Assembly: GCF_036288925.1 (NCBI RefSeq)
Contig: NZ_CP127167.1
Span: forward strand, 744,001-808,000
Length of the DNA: 64,000 nt
Origin: Haemophilus parainfluenzae
GTDB lineage: Bacteria > Pseudomonadota > Gammaproteobacteria > Enterobacterales > Pasteurellaceae
Direction of reading: 5' to 3'
The notes beneath the pieces are model-generated. The model worked only from the letters and a program-made list of their open reading frames with translations, was not told where the DNA came from and searched no databases. Shown one piece after another: positions 37,212 through 46,691 of the stretch (the first letter of the stretch is position 1; every line of letters begins with the position of its first letter). Both the position numbers and the translations under genes were made by a program.

Positions 37212-37390
37212 TATAGTAAAAGTAAAGGTGAAATCAACCGCACTTCATCTTGGCTCCCCAAAACACCCTAAAAATAGGTAGAAATTTTCAATGAATGTTC
37301 AAAAATTTGATCTAGTTAACATTTTTTTTGGGGTAATTCCCCTACAATAGCCACAGGAAAAATTTTTAAACTTTAATCAAGAGGTGAACT

Positions 37391-39007
37391 ATGACTGACA
37401 TTAAAAATGTAATTAAAGAACTTGAAGCCATTGGTATTCATGACGTAAAAGAAGTGGTTTATAACCCAAGTTATGAACAACTTTTTGAAGAAGAAACGAA
37501 ACCAGGTTTAGAAGGTTTTGAAAAAGGTACACTTACCACAACTGGCGCGGTGGCTGTTGATACAGGGATCTTTACCGGTCGTTCACCGAAAGATAAGTAT
37601 ATCGTTTTAGATGATACTACAAAAGATACCGTATGGTGGACTTCTGATGTGGCGAAAAACGATAACAAACCAATGACTCAAGAAACTTGGTCAAGCTTGA
37701 AAGGCCTTGTGACTAAACAACTTTCTGGCAAACGTTTGTTCGTGGTTGATGGTTTCTGTGGCGCAAGTGAAAAAGACCGTATTGCGGTTCGTATTGTGAC
37801 GGAAGTAGCATGGCAAGCACACTTTGTGAAAAATATGTTCATTCGTCCGACAGAAGAACAATTAAAAACCTTTAAACCAGATTTCGTGGTCATGAACGGC
37901 TCTAAATGCACTAACCCGAATTGGAAAGAACAAGGTTTGAACTCTGAAAACTTTGTCGCATTCAATTTAACTGAACGCATTCAATTAATTGGTGGTACTT
38001 GGTACGGTGGTGAAATGAAGAAAGGTATGTTCTCCATGATGAACTACTTCCTACCACTTAAAGGTGTAGGTGCAATGCACTGTTCTGCTAACGTAGGTAA
38101 AGACGGTGATGTAGCAATATTCTTCGGTTTATCAGGTACAGGTAAAACCACACTTTCTACCGATCCAAAACGTGAATTAATCGGTGACGATGAGCACGGT
38201 TGGGATGATGTAGGTATCTTCAACTTTGAAGGTGGTTGCTATGCGAAAACTATCCATCTTTCAGAAGAAAATGAGCCGGATATTTATCGTGCAATCCGCC
38301 GCGATGCATTATTAGAAAACGTCGTTGTTCGTGCTGACGGTTCAGTTGATTTTGATGACGGTTCTAAAACTGAAAATACTCGTGTGTCTTACCCAATTTA
38401 TCACATTGATAATATTGTTAAACCAGTGTCTCGCGCAGGTCACGCAACGAAAGTCATTTTCTTAACTGCGGATGCATTCGGTGTATTACCGCCAGTGTCT
38501 AAATTGACACCAGAGCAAACCAAATACTACTTCTTATCGGGTTTTACCGCTAAATTAGCCGGTACAGAACGTGGTATTACTGAACCAACTCCAACCTTCT
38601 CAGCATGTTTTGGTGCAGCGTTCTTAACTCTCCACCCAACACAATATGCTCAAGTGTTAGTTAAACGTATGCAAGCTGCCGGTGCAGAAGCATATTTAGT
38701 TAATACAGGTTGGAATGGTACAGGTAAACGTATCTCAATCAAAGATACTCGTGGTATTATCGATGCAATCTTAGATGGTTCTATCGAAAAAGCAGAAATG
38801 GGCGAATTACCAATCTTTAATTTAGCGATTCCAAAAGCATTACCTGGTGTAGATTCTGCGATCTTAGACCCACGTGATACTTATGCGGATAAAGCACAAT
38901 GGGAAGCGAAAGCGAAAGACCTTGCAGGACGTTTCGTGAAAAACTTCGAAAAATATGCGACTAACGCAGAAGGTAAAGCGCTTATCGCAGCAGGTCCAAA
39001 AGCTTAA
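37391..39007 (+). CDS. pckA: Phosphoenolpyruvate carboxykinase (ATP)
   Basis: 538 residues. Converts oxaloacetate and ATP to PEP and CO2 for gluconeogenesis, or works in reverse in CO2-rich succinate producers such as Pasteurellaceae. Marks: [30 protein letters not shown] (with the P-loop [11 protein letters not shown]), DDEHGWDD and the PEPCK pattern [10 protein letters not shown]. Start ATG behind AAGAGGTG; a plausible -10 TACAAT lies at about 37344. Confidence 0.97.
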   Translation: MTDIKNVIKELEAIGIHDVKEVVYNPSYEQLFEEETKPGLEGFEKGTLTTTGAVAVDTGIFTGRSPKDKYIVLDDTTKDTVWWTSDVAKNDNKPMTQETWSSLKGLVTKQLSGKRLFVVDGFCGASEKDRIAVRIVTEVAWQAHFVKNMFIRPTEEQLKTFKPDFVVMNGSKCTNPNWKEQGLNSENFVAFNLTERIQLIGGTWYGGEMKKGMFSMMNYFLPLKGVGAMHCSANVGKDGDVAIFFGLSGTGKTTLSTDPKRELIGDDEHGWDDVGIFNFEGGCYAKTIHLSEENEPDIYRAIRRDALLENVVVRADGSVDFDDGSKTENTRVSYPIYHIDNIVKPVSRAGHATKVIFLTADAFGVLPPVSKLTPEQTKYYFLSGFTAKLAGTERGITEPTPTFSACFGAAFLTLHPTQYAQVLVKRMQAAGAEAYLVNTGWNGTGKRISIKDTRGIIDAILDGSIEKAEMGELPIFNLAIPKALPGVDSAILDPRDTYADKAQWEAKAKDLAGRFVKNFEKYATNAEGKALIAAGPKA

Positions 39008-39046
39008 TTAGAGAATATAGTTATCTAATTAAACATTTCTAAAAAT

Positions 39047-39084
39047 AACCGCACTTTGGTTTTTAAATCAAAGCGCGGTTTTTT
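39047..39084 (+). terminator. pckA terminator with uptake signal in the stem
   Basis: AACCGCACTTTG (39047-39058) pairs with CAAAGCGCGGTT (39069-39080), followed by T. The left arm is an uptake signal. Confidence 0.88.
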
Positions 39085-39187
39085 ATATTAATTTTTTATG
39101 TGAATGATATTTTCTGATATGGTGAGAAGAGACCAATATTGTTACTACCCTACAATAAAGCTTTATATTTAGAGAAGTGATAGTAGG

Positions 39188-39955
39188 TTATTTCAAAATA
39201 AACATTGGTGTATTGCTGATAGGATCACGATGAATAATGACATCTAAATCAAACACATCCTTCAGCAACTCTTCGGTCATGACTTCATCAGGTGTGCCTT
39301 GTGCCATTACTGCACCTTTTTTCATGACGATTAAGTGATCGCAATAGCGGCAGGCTTGGTTGAGGTCATGTAACACCGTAATCACGGTTTTTCCGTTTTG
39401 TTGCATTTGTCGCATCATGCCCATGAGTTCAGCTTGGCGGTTTAAATCCAGATAAGTGGTAGGCTCATCGAGTAGCACTAATTCAGCATCTTGCGCAAGA
39501 GTCATGGCTAAGAAGACGCGTTGTTGCTGACCACCAGATAAATCAGAAACCAACTGTTCGGCAAGTTCAGCAGTTTGTGTTTGATCCATCGCCCAAGTGA
39601 CCAATTCTTCATCTTTTTGGCTGAGTTTGCCCCAGAGATTTAAGTAAGGCGAACGCCCGTAGGCGATCAATTCCCGCACTTTAATCCCTTCGGGTACCAA
39701 GTGTTGCTGCGGGAGAAAAGCCAATTCTTGGGCATATTCTTTAGGGCTTTTTTGCCAAATATCCTGACCTTTATGAGTGATTGAGCCTTGCTTCGGTTTG
39801 AGCAAGCGAGCCACCGCTTTTAATGTGGTGGACTTACAGCAACCATTTGGGCCGATTAATGCAATCACTTTATTTTTCGGGAATTTTAGCGACAGATTTT
39901 TAACCACGAGTTTATCTTGATAACCTAAAGATAAATTATTGATTTCAATGCTCAT
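39188..39955 (-). CDS. fecE: FecE-type iron ABC transporter ATPase with altered Walker A
   Basis: 255 residues, ABC ATPase close to remembered E. coli FecE (LLPQHHLTPEGI / LPQQHLVPEGIKVRELIAYG, ATGPDEVMTEELL-like end). Signature LSGGQQQRVFLAM and Walker B LVLLDEPTTYLDL are normal. The Walker A, however, reads GPNGCCKST: Cys40 (TGT, 39838-39836) replaces the glycine directly before the catalytic lysine. That glycine is almost invariant (GxxGxGKS/T), so ATP binding may be impaired. The start codon overlaps the fecD stop by 1 bp. Confidence 0.92.
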   Translation of the reverse strand: MSIEINNLSLGYQDKLVVKNLSLKFPKNKVIALIGPNGCCKSTTLKAVARLLKPKQGSITHKGQDIWQKSPKEYAQELAFLPQQHLVPEGIKVRELIAYGRSPYLNLWGKLSQKDEELVTWAMDQTQTAELAEQLVSDLSGGQQQRVFLAMTLAQDAELVLLDEPTTYLDLNRQAELMGMMRQMQQNGKTVITVLHDLNQACRYCDHLIVMKKGAVMAQGTPDEVMTEELLKDVFDLDVIIHRDPISNTPMFILK

Positions 39956-40938
39956 TATTTAGTTCTCATCAATAAGTAGAAGAAATATGGCGCACCGATA
40001 ATTGCAGTCAGAATGCCCGCGGGGAGTTCAGTTGGTGGGTCAATCACCCGCGCCAAAATATCCGAAAGTTGTAATAAGAGGGCGCCAATAATCAAGGCCG
40101 CCGGTAATAGGGTGCGATGTCTGCCACCGACTAAACGACGAGCAAGATGCGGAGCAACTAATCCTAAAAAGGCAATTGGACCACAAATTGCCACAGCTGT
40201 AGTGGAAAGGGCTACCGCTAACACTAAAACGCTAATTTGCACTTTATTTACGGTTACGCCCAAGGTGGAGGCTTTGTTTTCACCTAAACCAAGGGTATCT
40301 AGATCGTGACAGAAAATAAATGGCAAGGGCAGTAATACTACTAACCATGGCAATACCACATTCAAATAAGACCAGCTGCGCCCCCACAGGCTTCCTGTGA
40401 GCCATAACATAGCCGTGTTGATCTCGACCGGATTGGTAAGCATCAAATAATGACTAATGGCTGCCCACAATGCGGAAAGTGCAACTCCAATGATTGCCAT
40501 TTTGATAGGGCGGAAGTTAAAGCCGCATACGATCCATAAAATAACAAAAGATAGCACACCACCTAAAAAGGCAAAAATCGGCATCCAGTAAAATGCTAAG
40601 TTTGGCAAGAACATCAATACCGAAACAGCAATTAACCCCGCTGCATTGTTAATCCCCAAAATATCGGGAGAGGCAAGTGGATTACGCACCACGCTTTGTA
40701 CGAGCACACCAGAAATCGCTAAGGCGCCGCCTAATAAAATCGCTAATACCGCACGGGGTAGGCGATATTCCATCAAGGTAAAATAGTTTTTATCATCAGG
40801 CTGAAAGGCCGCCCAAATTTCCTCAAAGGAAAGCGTATAAGTGCCAAGGCGAATACTCAACCCAAAGAGTAGTACCATTAGACTAAGCGTGACGACATAA
40901 AAGCCGATAGCGCGAAAAGATACATGAGAAGCTCGCAT
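39955..40938 (-). CDS. fecD: FecD-type iron ABC transporter permease
   Basis: 327-residue FecCD-family inner-membrane protein with about nine membrane segments. Family marks: YRLPRAVLAILLGGALAISG, ALSGVLVQSV-like GVLVQSVVRNPLASPDILGI, and GPIAFLGLVAPHLARRLVGG. Pairs with FecC to form the channel. Shares single-base junctions with fecC and fecE, so all are tightly coupled. Confidence 0.9.
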   Translation of the reverse strand: MRASHVSFRAIGFYVVTLSLMVLLFGLSIRLGTYTLSFEEIWAAFQPDDKNYFTLMEYRLPRAVLAILLGGALAISGVLVQSVVRNPLASPDILGINNAAGLIAVSVLMFLPNLAFYWMPIFAFLGGVLSFVILWIVCGFNFRPIKMAIIGVALSALWAAISHYLMLTNPVEINTAMLWLTGSLWGRSWSYLNVVLPWLVVLLPLPFIFCHDLDTLGLGENKASTLGVTVNKVQISVLVLAVALSTTAVAICGPIAFLGLVAPHLARRLVGGRHRTLLPAALIIGALLLQLSDILARVIDPPTELPAGILTAIIGAPYFFYLLMRTK

Positions 40939-41927
40939 TAGTGTCTTCCTCTGGCAAATAATACAAAGACTGGTGCACCGATTAAGGCAAGCACCGCACC
41001 GGCAGGCACTTCGCTAGGGAAGTTGACCGCGCGGGCAATGGTATCTGCAGCCAGCATTAAAATTGCGCCGAGTAACATCGCCATGGGGAGCGATTTTCGC
41101 AAGTCATAACCAATCCAATAGCGGGCAAGATGGGGCACGAGTAAGCCAATAAAGGCTACGGGGCCGGCAACACTCACACTAGAACCCACAATCAATAACG
41201 CCATGATGTTAGCGTACCAACGTAAACGGAAGAGATTGATGCCTAGTGAACGAGCGGATTCATCGCTTAAATTGAGTAAGTTCAAACGGCTGGCAAAAAA
41301 CAGGCAGAAAAGTGCGGTCAAAATAAAGAACGGAAATAACGTCAATAATTCATTCCAACGGGCATGTGCAATGCCGCCAGCTAGCCAACTCATAATACCG
41401 AAGGCATGATCTTCTGCGATAATGAGCACCAATTTCGTCAGAGCTGCACACAGTAGTGATACGGCAATCCCCGCTAAAATCACTCGGCTACGATCTCCAC
41501 TGTTGTCTTTCCATCCGTTGCTGATCAGCATCACTACAAACCAACTCAGACCACCACCGATACTGGCAACTAAAGCAATACTATAACCAGAAAGAATCAA
41601 AGGGCTAAACGCACTGGCGGTTACCATGGCAAGACTGGCTCCCGAGTTCACGCTGAGTAGCGTAGGCGAGGCTAGTGGATTGCGCGTAATGGTTTGTAAT
41701 AACGCCCCCGCCACCGCAAGATTGGCACCTAAAATCATGCCAACTAATGCGCGCGGTAGGCGTAAATCGGTTACCGTAATTTTGGCAATTTCATCGCCAT
41801 CGGGGAGGAACGCTTGTAACGCTGCAAGCGGTCGAATTTCGATGGGATAATACAAAAACAGGCTTCCCCATAATAGGAAAGCCAGAATGATAAGGGGAAG
41901 TCCCCAACGGAAAGCAGACTTCATCAT
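40938..41927 (-). CDS. fecC: FecC-type iron ABC transporter permease
   Basis: 329-residue FecCD-family permease. Marks: LRLPRALVGMILGANLAVAG, GALLQTITRNPLASPTLLSV and GPVAFIGLLVPHLARYWIGY. Second channel half of the ferric-chelate importer. Its start overlaps the last base of the fecB stop. An uptake signal lies inside the gene. Confidence 0.9.
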   Translation of the reverse strand: MMKSAFRWGLPLIILAFLLWGSLFLYYPIEIRPLAALQAFLPDGDEIAKITVTDLRLPRALVGMILGANLAVAGALLQTITRNPLASPTLLSVNSGASLAMVTASAFSPLILSGYSIALVASIGGGLSWFVVMLISNGWKDNSGDRSRVILAGIAVSLLCAALTKLVLIIAEDHAFGIMSWLAGGIAHARWNELLTLFPFFILTALFCLFFASRLNLLNLSDESARSLGINLFRLRWYANIMALLIVGSSVSVAGPVAFIGLLVPHLARYWIGYDLRKSLPMAMLLGAILMLAADTIARAVNFPSEVPAGAVLALIGAPVFVLFARGRH

Positions 41928-42817
41928 TATTTTTGTTTCACGAAACCTTCAATTTGTTTTGCCATAATTTTGCTTGCTTCTAAGCCGCGACCACGCGCCC
42001 ACATGTCGGCGTCAACGCTGTAAACATGGTTTGCTTTGACGGCAGGAATGGCTTTCCAAAGTGGCTCAGCTTCCCATTTGCGGGCAATACTTTCATCACG
42101 ATAATGGGCGATGAACAAGTATTCCGGTTTTTCCATTACTAATTGTTCAAGGTTGATTTCCACGAAAGCCTGATCGCTATTGAGTTTGGTTGGGGCAAAA
42201 CCTAATGTCGTTAAGAAACTACCCACATAGCCATTGTCATTTTGGATATTAAATTTATCTTCTCGGGAAGTACCAAATGAGGCTTTTTTGCCTTGTACAC
42301 CTAGATTTTTTGCAATGTTGGCAATGTAATCATTATGTTCATTGATCTTCGCTTTCATTTCAGCGCTTTGACCCACTAAATCACCAATTTTTTGTGCTGT
42401 TTCAAGGTTTTCTTGATAGCTTTCATGACGAGAATCGAACATCACCGTTGGCGCAATTTTTTTCAATTCTTCAAACACCGCTGTGTGACGGGAAGGATCG
42501 GCAATAATTAAATCGGGTTTGAGAGAAGCAATCACTTCAAGGCTTGGCTGAGAACGCGTGCCAACGGATTGCCATGCAGCAATTTTTTCGCGTACTTGCG
42601 GCAGAATACGATCGACTTTGTTATCGTCGGCCACACCCACTGGGCTTACACCCACTTGGGCTAACGCATCCACAAAAGAATATTCCAACGCCACAACACG
42701 GCTTGGGGTTTTATCAAGGGTAAATTCGCCCTTTGCATCTTTAATCGTCACAGCACTAGCAAATGCAGATGCCATCAATAATGCGGAAGCTAAAGTAGTT
42801 TTGAATAATTTTTTCAT
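41927..42817 (-). CDS. fecB: FecB-type periplasmic ferric-citrate binding protein
   Basis: 296 residues with a Sec signal peptide (MKKLFKTTLASALLMASAFA). Class III binding fold. It follows E. coli FecB closely: TPSRVVALEYSFVDALAQVG, SVGTRSQPSLEVIASLKPDL, IIADPSRHTAVFEELKKIAP, ASFGTSREDKFN and FIAHYRDESIARKW. It delivers a ferric chelate, probably dicitrate, to FecCD. No fecA receptor or fecIR regulator lies nearby. First gene of the fecBCDE operon with a Fur-like site upstream. Confidence 0.92.
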   Translation of the reverse strand: MKKLFKTTLASALLMASAFASAVTIKDAKGEFTLDKTPSRVVALEYSFVDALAQVGVSPVGVADDNKVDRILPQVREKIAAWQSVGTRSQPSLEVIASLKPDLIIADPSRHTAVFEELKKIAPTVMFDSRHESYQENLETAQKIGDLVGQSAEMKAKINEHNDYIANIAKNLGVQGKKASFGTSREDKFNIQNDNGYVGSFLTTLGFAPTKLNSDQAFVEINLEQLVMEKPEYLFIAHYRDESIARKWEAEPLWKAIPAVKANHVYSVDADMWARGRGLEASKIMAKQIEGFVKQK

Positions 42818-42865
42818 GTTGTGTCCTCAATAATAAAAAGCATTTGGATTATACACTCAAACAAT

Positions 42866-42885
42866 GTTATTGAGAATAGTTGTAT
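42866..42885 (-). promoter_or_regulatory. Fur box-like site upstream of fecB
   Basis: GTTATTGAGAATAGTTGTAT shares TTGAGAAT with the site before the esterase gene. Fit to the Fur pattern is moderate. Confidence 0.4.
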
Positions 42886-42908
42886 TTTAGCTATTTGGTC
42901 GGATTTCT

Positions 42909-43775
42909 CTATTTTGCCCGCATTCTAGCAAGTAAACTGACGGCAATAATAATAACTAATGAACCGATCCAGAAATTTAGGCTTGGTACGTTATCCCAGA
43001 ATAACCAGTCACAGATACTGGAAAAAATGACACCGGTAAAAGCAAAAGGCGTAATGACATTCGCTGGCGCGTATTTAAAGGCACGAGTGAGTAATAATTG
43101 GAAAATAAGCCCGAATCCGCCCACCAAAAGCAGTAATACAAATCCATGTAATGTTGGCATTTTCCATTGTGCGATGAAAAAGAGCGGCAATAAAATTGAG
43201 CCTAATAAGTGAAAGTAAAACACGATATTTTTAGGTGAATTGTGTTTATTGAGCTCTTGTAAGCTGATAAATGCCATCGCAGCCAAGACTGCCGCACCCA
43301 AAGCATAGCCTATATGGAGAGGATTGATATTCATTGAGCCGTTGGTCAGCATAATGATGGATACACCAATAAAACCCATAAAACTGCAAGCCAATACTTT
43401 TAATGGTGTTCTGACCTTAAAGAAAAACAGCAGTAAAGGCACAAAAAGCGCGGAGGTATTCATCAATAAAATCGCAATGGAAATCGGTAAATATTTAATA
43501 GCGTAGAAGGTTAATAACATACTGGCTATGCCGGCGAGGTTACGCAAAACGAGAAACTTCCATTGGGACATATCGACTTTGAAATCTCCATCTTTAATTA
43601 AAAAGGGTAAGAGAAACACAAAACCAATAAAGAAGCGGGAAAATAAAATTTCACTGGACGGTAATTCATCAGAGGCGTATTTTACAAATACGCCCATTAA
43701 GGCAATGCTGATGTAAGCTAATACCATACAAACAACAGCTTTTTGATAATTATTGCGGAGATGTATGTTTGGCAT
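42909..43775 (-). CDS. EamA-family transporter (RhaT/YdcZ-like exporter type)
   Basis: About 288 residues with ten hydrophobic segments, two EamA repeats (CMVLAYISIALMGVFVKYAS; FAFTGVIFSSICDWLFWDN). Likely exports a small metabolite; substrate unknown. The chosen ATG (MPNIHLRNN) has AAGGA in front; an in-frame start five codons earlier lacks one. Monocistronic on the minus strand. Confidence 0.82.
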   Translation of the reverse strand: MPNIHLRNNYQKAVVCMVLAYISIALMGVFVKYASDELPSSEILFSRFFIGFVFLLPFLIKDGDFKVDMSQWKFLVLRNLAGIASMLLTFYAIKYLPISIAILLMNTSALFVPLLLFFFKVRTPLKVLACSFMGFIGVSIIMLTNGSMNINPLHIGYALGAAVLAAMAFISLQELNKHNSPKNIVFYFHLLGSILLPLFFIAQWKMPTLHGFVLLLLVGGFGLIFQLLLTRAFKYAPANVITPFAFTGVIFSSICDWLFWDNVPSLNFWIGSLVIIIAVSLLARMRAK

Positions 43776-43887
43776 AAGGGTTCCTTGCACAAAGTGCGGT
43801 AAAAATTGCCTTATTTTGTAAGAAAATGGGCTTGTATTCGTCTAATGAAATGTAATCTTAAGATATTTTCTATAATAAGGAAAGAAA

Positions 43888-44949
43888 ATGAAATATACAA
43901 AAACATTTCTCATATTGACCGCACTTTTTAGCGGTTTGCAAAGTAGTTTAACGTATGCTGATCACACAGAATCATCAAAGGAGCAAAAAATGACAATGGA
44001 AAGTAAACAAGAACAACAAATTATTTATCTTGCAGGTGGCTGCTTTTGGGGATTAGAAGCTTATATGGAACGCATTCAAGGCGTGACCGATGCTGTTTCG
44101 GGCTATGCTAATGGAAAAGGTGATACCACTAACTACCAATTATTGCATGCGACAGATCATGCGGAAACGGTGAAAGTCACTTACGATCCAAATAAAATTT
44201 CGCTAGATAAATTGCTGCAATATTATTTTCGCGTGATCGATCCAACCAGTATTAACAAACAAGGTAATGATCGTGGCAGACAATATCGCACCGGCATTTA
44301 TTATCAAAATGAGCAAGATAAAGCGGTTATTGAAGAGGCATTGAAAACCTTACAAAGTAAATATCAAGCGCCGATTCAAATTGAAGTAGAACCGCTGAAA
44401 AATTATGTGGAGGCGGAAGAGTATCATCAGGATTATCTCAAGAAGAATCCGAATGGTTATTGTCATATCGACATCAAAAAAGCCGATGAGCCATTAATTG
44501 ATGATAAAAAATACCCAAAACCAAGTGATGCAGAATTAAAGCAAAAATTGACCGCACTTCAATATGATGTGACGCAAGGCAAACATACCGAACGCTCTTT
44601 TAGTAACGAATATTGGGATAATTTCGCGCCGGGTATTTATGTGGATATTACCACGGGAGAGCCGTTATTTTCTTCTAAAGATAAATTTGAATCGGGCTGT
44701 GGTTGGCCAAGTTTTACTAAACCGATTGCCGCTGAAGTCGCTGAATATCAAAAAGATACTAGCTTTAATATGACTCGTATTGAGGTGTTAAGTCGCAGTG
44801 GTCATGCCCATTTAGGTCATGTGTTTGACGATGGTCCACGTGATAAAGGTGGTTTGCGTTATTGCATCAACAGCGCATCGATTAAGTTTATTCCATTAGA
44901 TGAAATGGAAAAACAAGGCTATGGTGATTTGATTCCTTTTGTGAAATAA
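43888..44949 (+). CDS. msrAB: Periplasmic methionine sulfoxide reductase A/B fusion
   Basis: 353 residues. Signal peptide ([18 protein letters not shown]), then MsrA with the catalytic motif [11 protein letters not shown] and the [12 protein letters not shown] block, then MsrB with [21 protein letters not shown] and [11 protein letters not shown]. It repairs both diastereomers of methionine sulfoxide in envelope proteins. Electrons should come from a thioredoxin-like protein; one is encoded 9 bp downstream. An uptake signal lies in the signal-peptide codons. Confidence 0.96.
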   Translation: MKYTKTFLILTALFSGLQSSLTYADHTESSKEQKMTMESKQEQQIIYLAGGCFWGLEAYMERIQGVTDAVSGYANGKGDTTNYQLLHATDHAETVKVTYDPNKISLDKLLQYYFRVIDPTSINKQGNDRGRQYRTGIYYQNEQDKAVIEEALKTLQSKYQAPIQIEVEPLKNYVEAEEYHQDYLKKNPNGYCHIDIKKADEPLIDDKKYPKPSDAELKQKLTALQYDVTQGKHTERSFSNEYWDNFAPGIYVDITTGEPLFSSKDKFESGCGWPSFTKPIAAEVAEYQKDTSFNMTRIEVLSRSGHAHLGHVFDDGPRDKGGLRYCINSASIKFIPLDEMEKQGYGDLIPFVK

Positions 44950-44958
44950 GAGGGCAAA

Positions 44959-45435
44959 ATGAGAAAAATATTGACCGCACTTTTATTTTTTTTGAGTCCA
45001 TTGAGTTTTGCACAAGAGAAGGTGTCTTTGGCGGATATTTCCTTGAAGATGTTGGATAACCAAACCGTCACCTTATCACAATATCAAGGCAAACCGCTTT
45101 ATATTAAAATGTGGGCATCTTGGTGTTCAATTTGCTTAGCAGGCTTAGCGGAAATTGATGATCTCAGTGCTGAAAAGAATCTTGATTTTAATGTGATTAC
45201 GATTGCCTCACCTGGACAAAAGAACGAACAAAATAGTCAAAAATTTATCAATTGGTATAAAGGTCTGGATTACAAAAATATTACGGTATTATTGGATGAA
45301 AATGGGGAAATTATTAAACGTGCTAATGTGTTAGGTTATCCATTTAATTTGCTGTTGGATAAGGATTTAAATCTTATCAAAGCACAGCCAGGTCATTTGA
45401 ATTCAGATCAAATTAAACAATTTGTGAAGGAATAA
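44959..45435 (+). CDS. Periplasmic thioredoxin-like protein (TlpA type), partner of MsrAB
   Basis: 158 residues: signal peptide (ILTALLFFLSPLSFA), then a redoxin fold with WASWCSICLAGLAEID (active site WCSIC) and cis-proline loop LGYPFNLLLD. In Neisseria PilB a similar domain is fused to MsrAB and recycles it. Here it is a separate gene in the same unit. No membrane electron donor (CcdA) follows. Confidence 0.88.
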   Translation: MRKILTALLFFLSPLSFAQEKVSLADISLKMLDNQTVTLSQYQGKPLYIKMWASWCSICLAGLAEIDDLSAEKNLDFNVITIASPGQKNEQNSQKFINWYKGLDYKNITVLLDENGEIIKRANVLGYPFNLLLDKDLNLIKAQPGHLNSDQIKQFVKE

Positions 45436-45436
45436 A

Positions 45437-45466
45437 AAAGTGTGGTCATTTTTGACCACACTTTCA
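45437..45466. terminator. Bidirectional terminator, degenerate uptake-signal dyad
   Basis: AAAGTGTGGTC (45437-45447) pairs with GACCACACTTT (45454-45464). Both arms are uptake signals with a compensatory C/T and G/A change that keeps the stem. Confidence 0.85.
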
Positions 45467-45477
45467 TTGAGATGTTA

Positions 45478-46533
45478 TTAATTGGTTTTCAATTTATTCC
45501 AATATTTTTCGTAAATATCCACTGCTTCACCCACATCGCCTTGCATAATACCTTTTTCGATATTTTCAGCAGAGGGGAATAAGGTTGGGTTATTCGCCAT
45601 TTCAGGTGAAAGTAATGCTTTCACGCCTTCATTTGGCATCGAGAAGCCCATTTTTTCAACCACTAATTTCGCATTTTCAGGGCGAAGTAAGAAGTCGATA
45701 AATTTATAAGCGCCCTCTGTATTTTTCGCACCTTTGGGAATCGCGTAGTTATCCATCCAGAAAATCGCGCCTTCTTTTGGATACACAAATTGGATACTTG
45801 GATTTTCTTTATGGGCTAAATAAGCCGAACCATTCCATAACATCCCAATAGATGCCTCACCTTGTACAAATGGTACTTCTGGCGAATCGGAGTTAAAGGT
45901 CACCACATTTGGTAACAGTTTCACTAAGCGCTCATAAGCCGCTTTAATGTCTTCTTCATTCGTGGTGTTTGGTGATTTTCCATCCAAGACTAATGCGATG
46001 TGGAACACTTCACGCGCATCACTGGTTAATAATACTTTACCTTTGTATTCAGGGTTCCATAAGTCAGCCCAGCTGGTGATTTTGCTTGGATCAATATCAT
46101 CCGCATTCACACCGATACCGGTTAAGCCATAAACATAAGGCAAAGAATATTTGTTATTTGGATCAAATTCCTTGTTTAATAAGTTTGCCGGAATTTGTTT
46201 AAAATTACTTAATTTGCTGTGATCAAGCTCTTGTAACATATTTTCTTTCGCCATTTTATTGACGTAATAGCTTGATGGGAAAACTAAATCATAACCACTA
46301 CCTGTACTAGAGGTCAGTTTCAATTTAGCATACATTTCTTCATTACTTTCAAACGTAGAATAAATCACTTCAATGCCGGTTTCTTTGGTAAATTCAGCAA
46401 CCAAATTGGATGGCACATAGTCAGTCCAGTTGTAAACATACAATTTTTCAGCAGCAAGTGCTGCAGAGGTTGCAGCGAATGCAACTGCTGAAAGGCAAAG
46501 TGATTTGATGTATTGAACAGCATTTTTTTTCAA
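45478..46533 (-). CDS. potD: Spermidine/putrescine-binding periplasmic protein
   Basis: 351 residues with signal peptide ([18 protein letters not shown]). Polyamine-binding marks: [44 protein letters not shown] and [26 protein letters not shown] ligand loop. The likely start is TTG at 46533, seven bases after GGAGG; an in-frame ATG at 46632 would put 33 odd residues before the signal peptide. No PotABC genes are adjacent, so it serves a transporter encoded elsewhere. Confidence 0.9.
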   Translation of the reverse strand: MKKNAVQYIKSLCLSAVAFAATSAALAAEKLYVYNWTDYVPSNLVAEFTKETGIEVIYSTFESNEEMYAKLKLTSSTGSGYDLVFPSSYYVNKMAKENMLQELDHSKLSNFKQIPANLLNKEFDPNNKYSLPYVYGLTGIGVNADDIDPSKITSWADLWNPEYKGKVLLTSDAREVFHIALVLDGKSPNTTNEEDIKAAYERLVKLLPNVVTFNSDSPEVPFVQGEASIGMLWNGSAYLAHKENPSIQFVYPKEGAIFWMDNYAIPKGAKNTEGAYKFIDFLLRPENAKLVVEKMGFSMPNEGVKALLSPEMANNPTLFPSAENIEKGIMQGDVGEAVDIYEKYWNKLKTN

Positions 46534-46691
46534 TTTATTGACCTCCTCAGGACAATCAAAATAAACCCTAAGTAATTGTTTACTTATATAAACTTTCTGA
46601 GTATAGCACCTTTTTTGCAAAAGGTTTGACATATTTTTCTATCAGGGTAAGATTTCCTTTATCTCAATTTTATGTTAATTAATCATCAATT

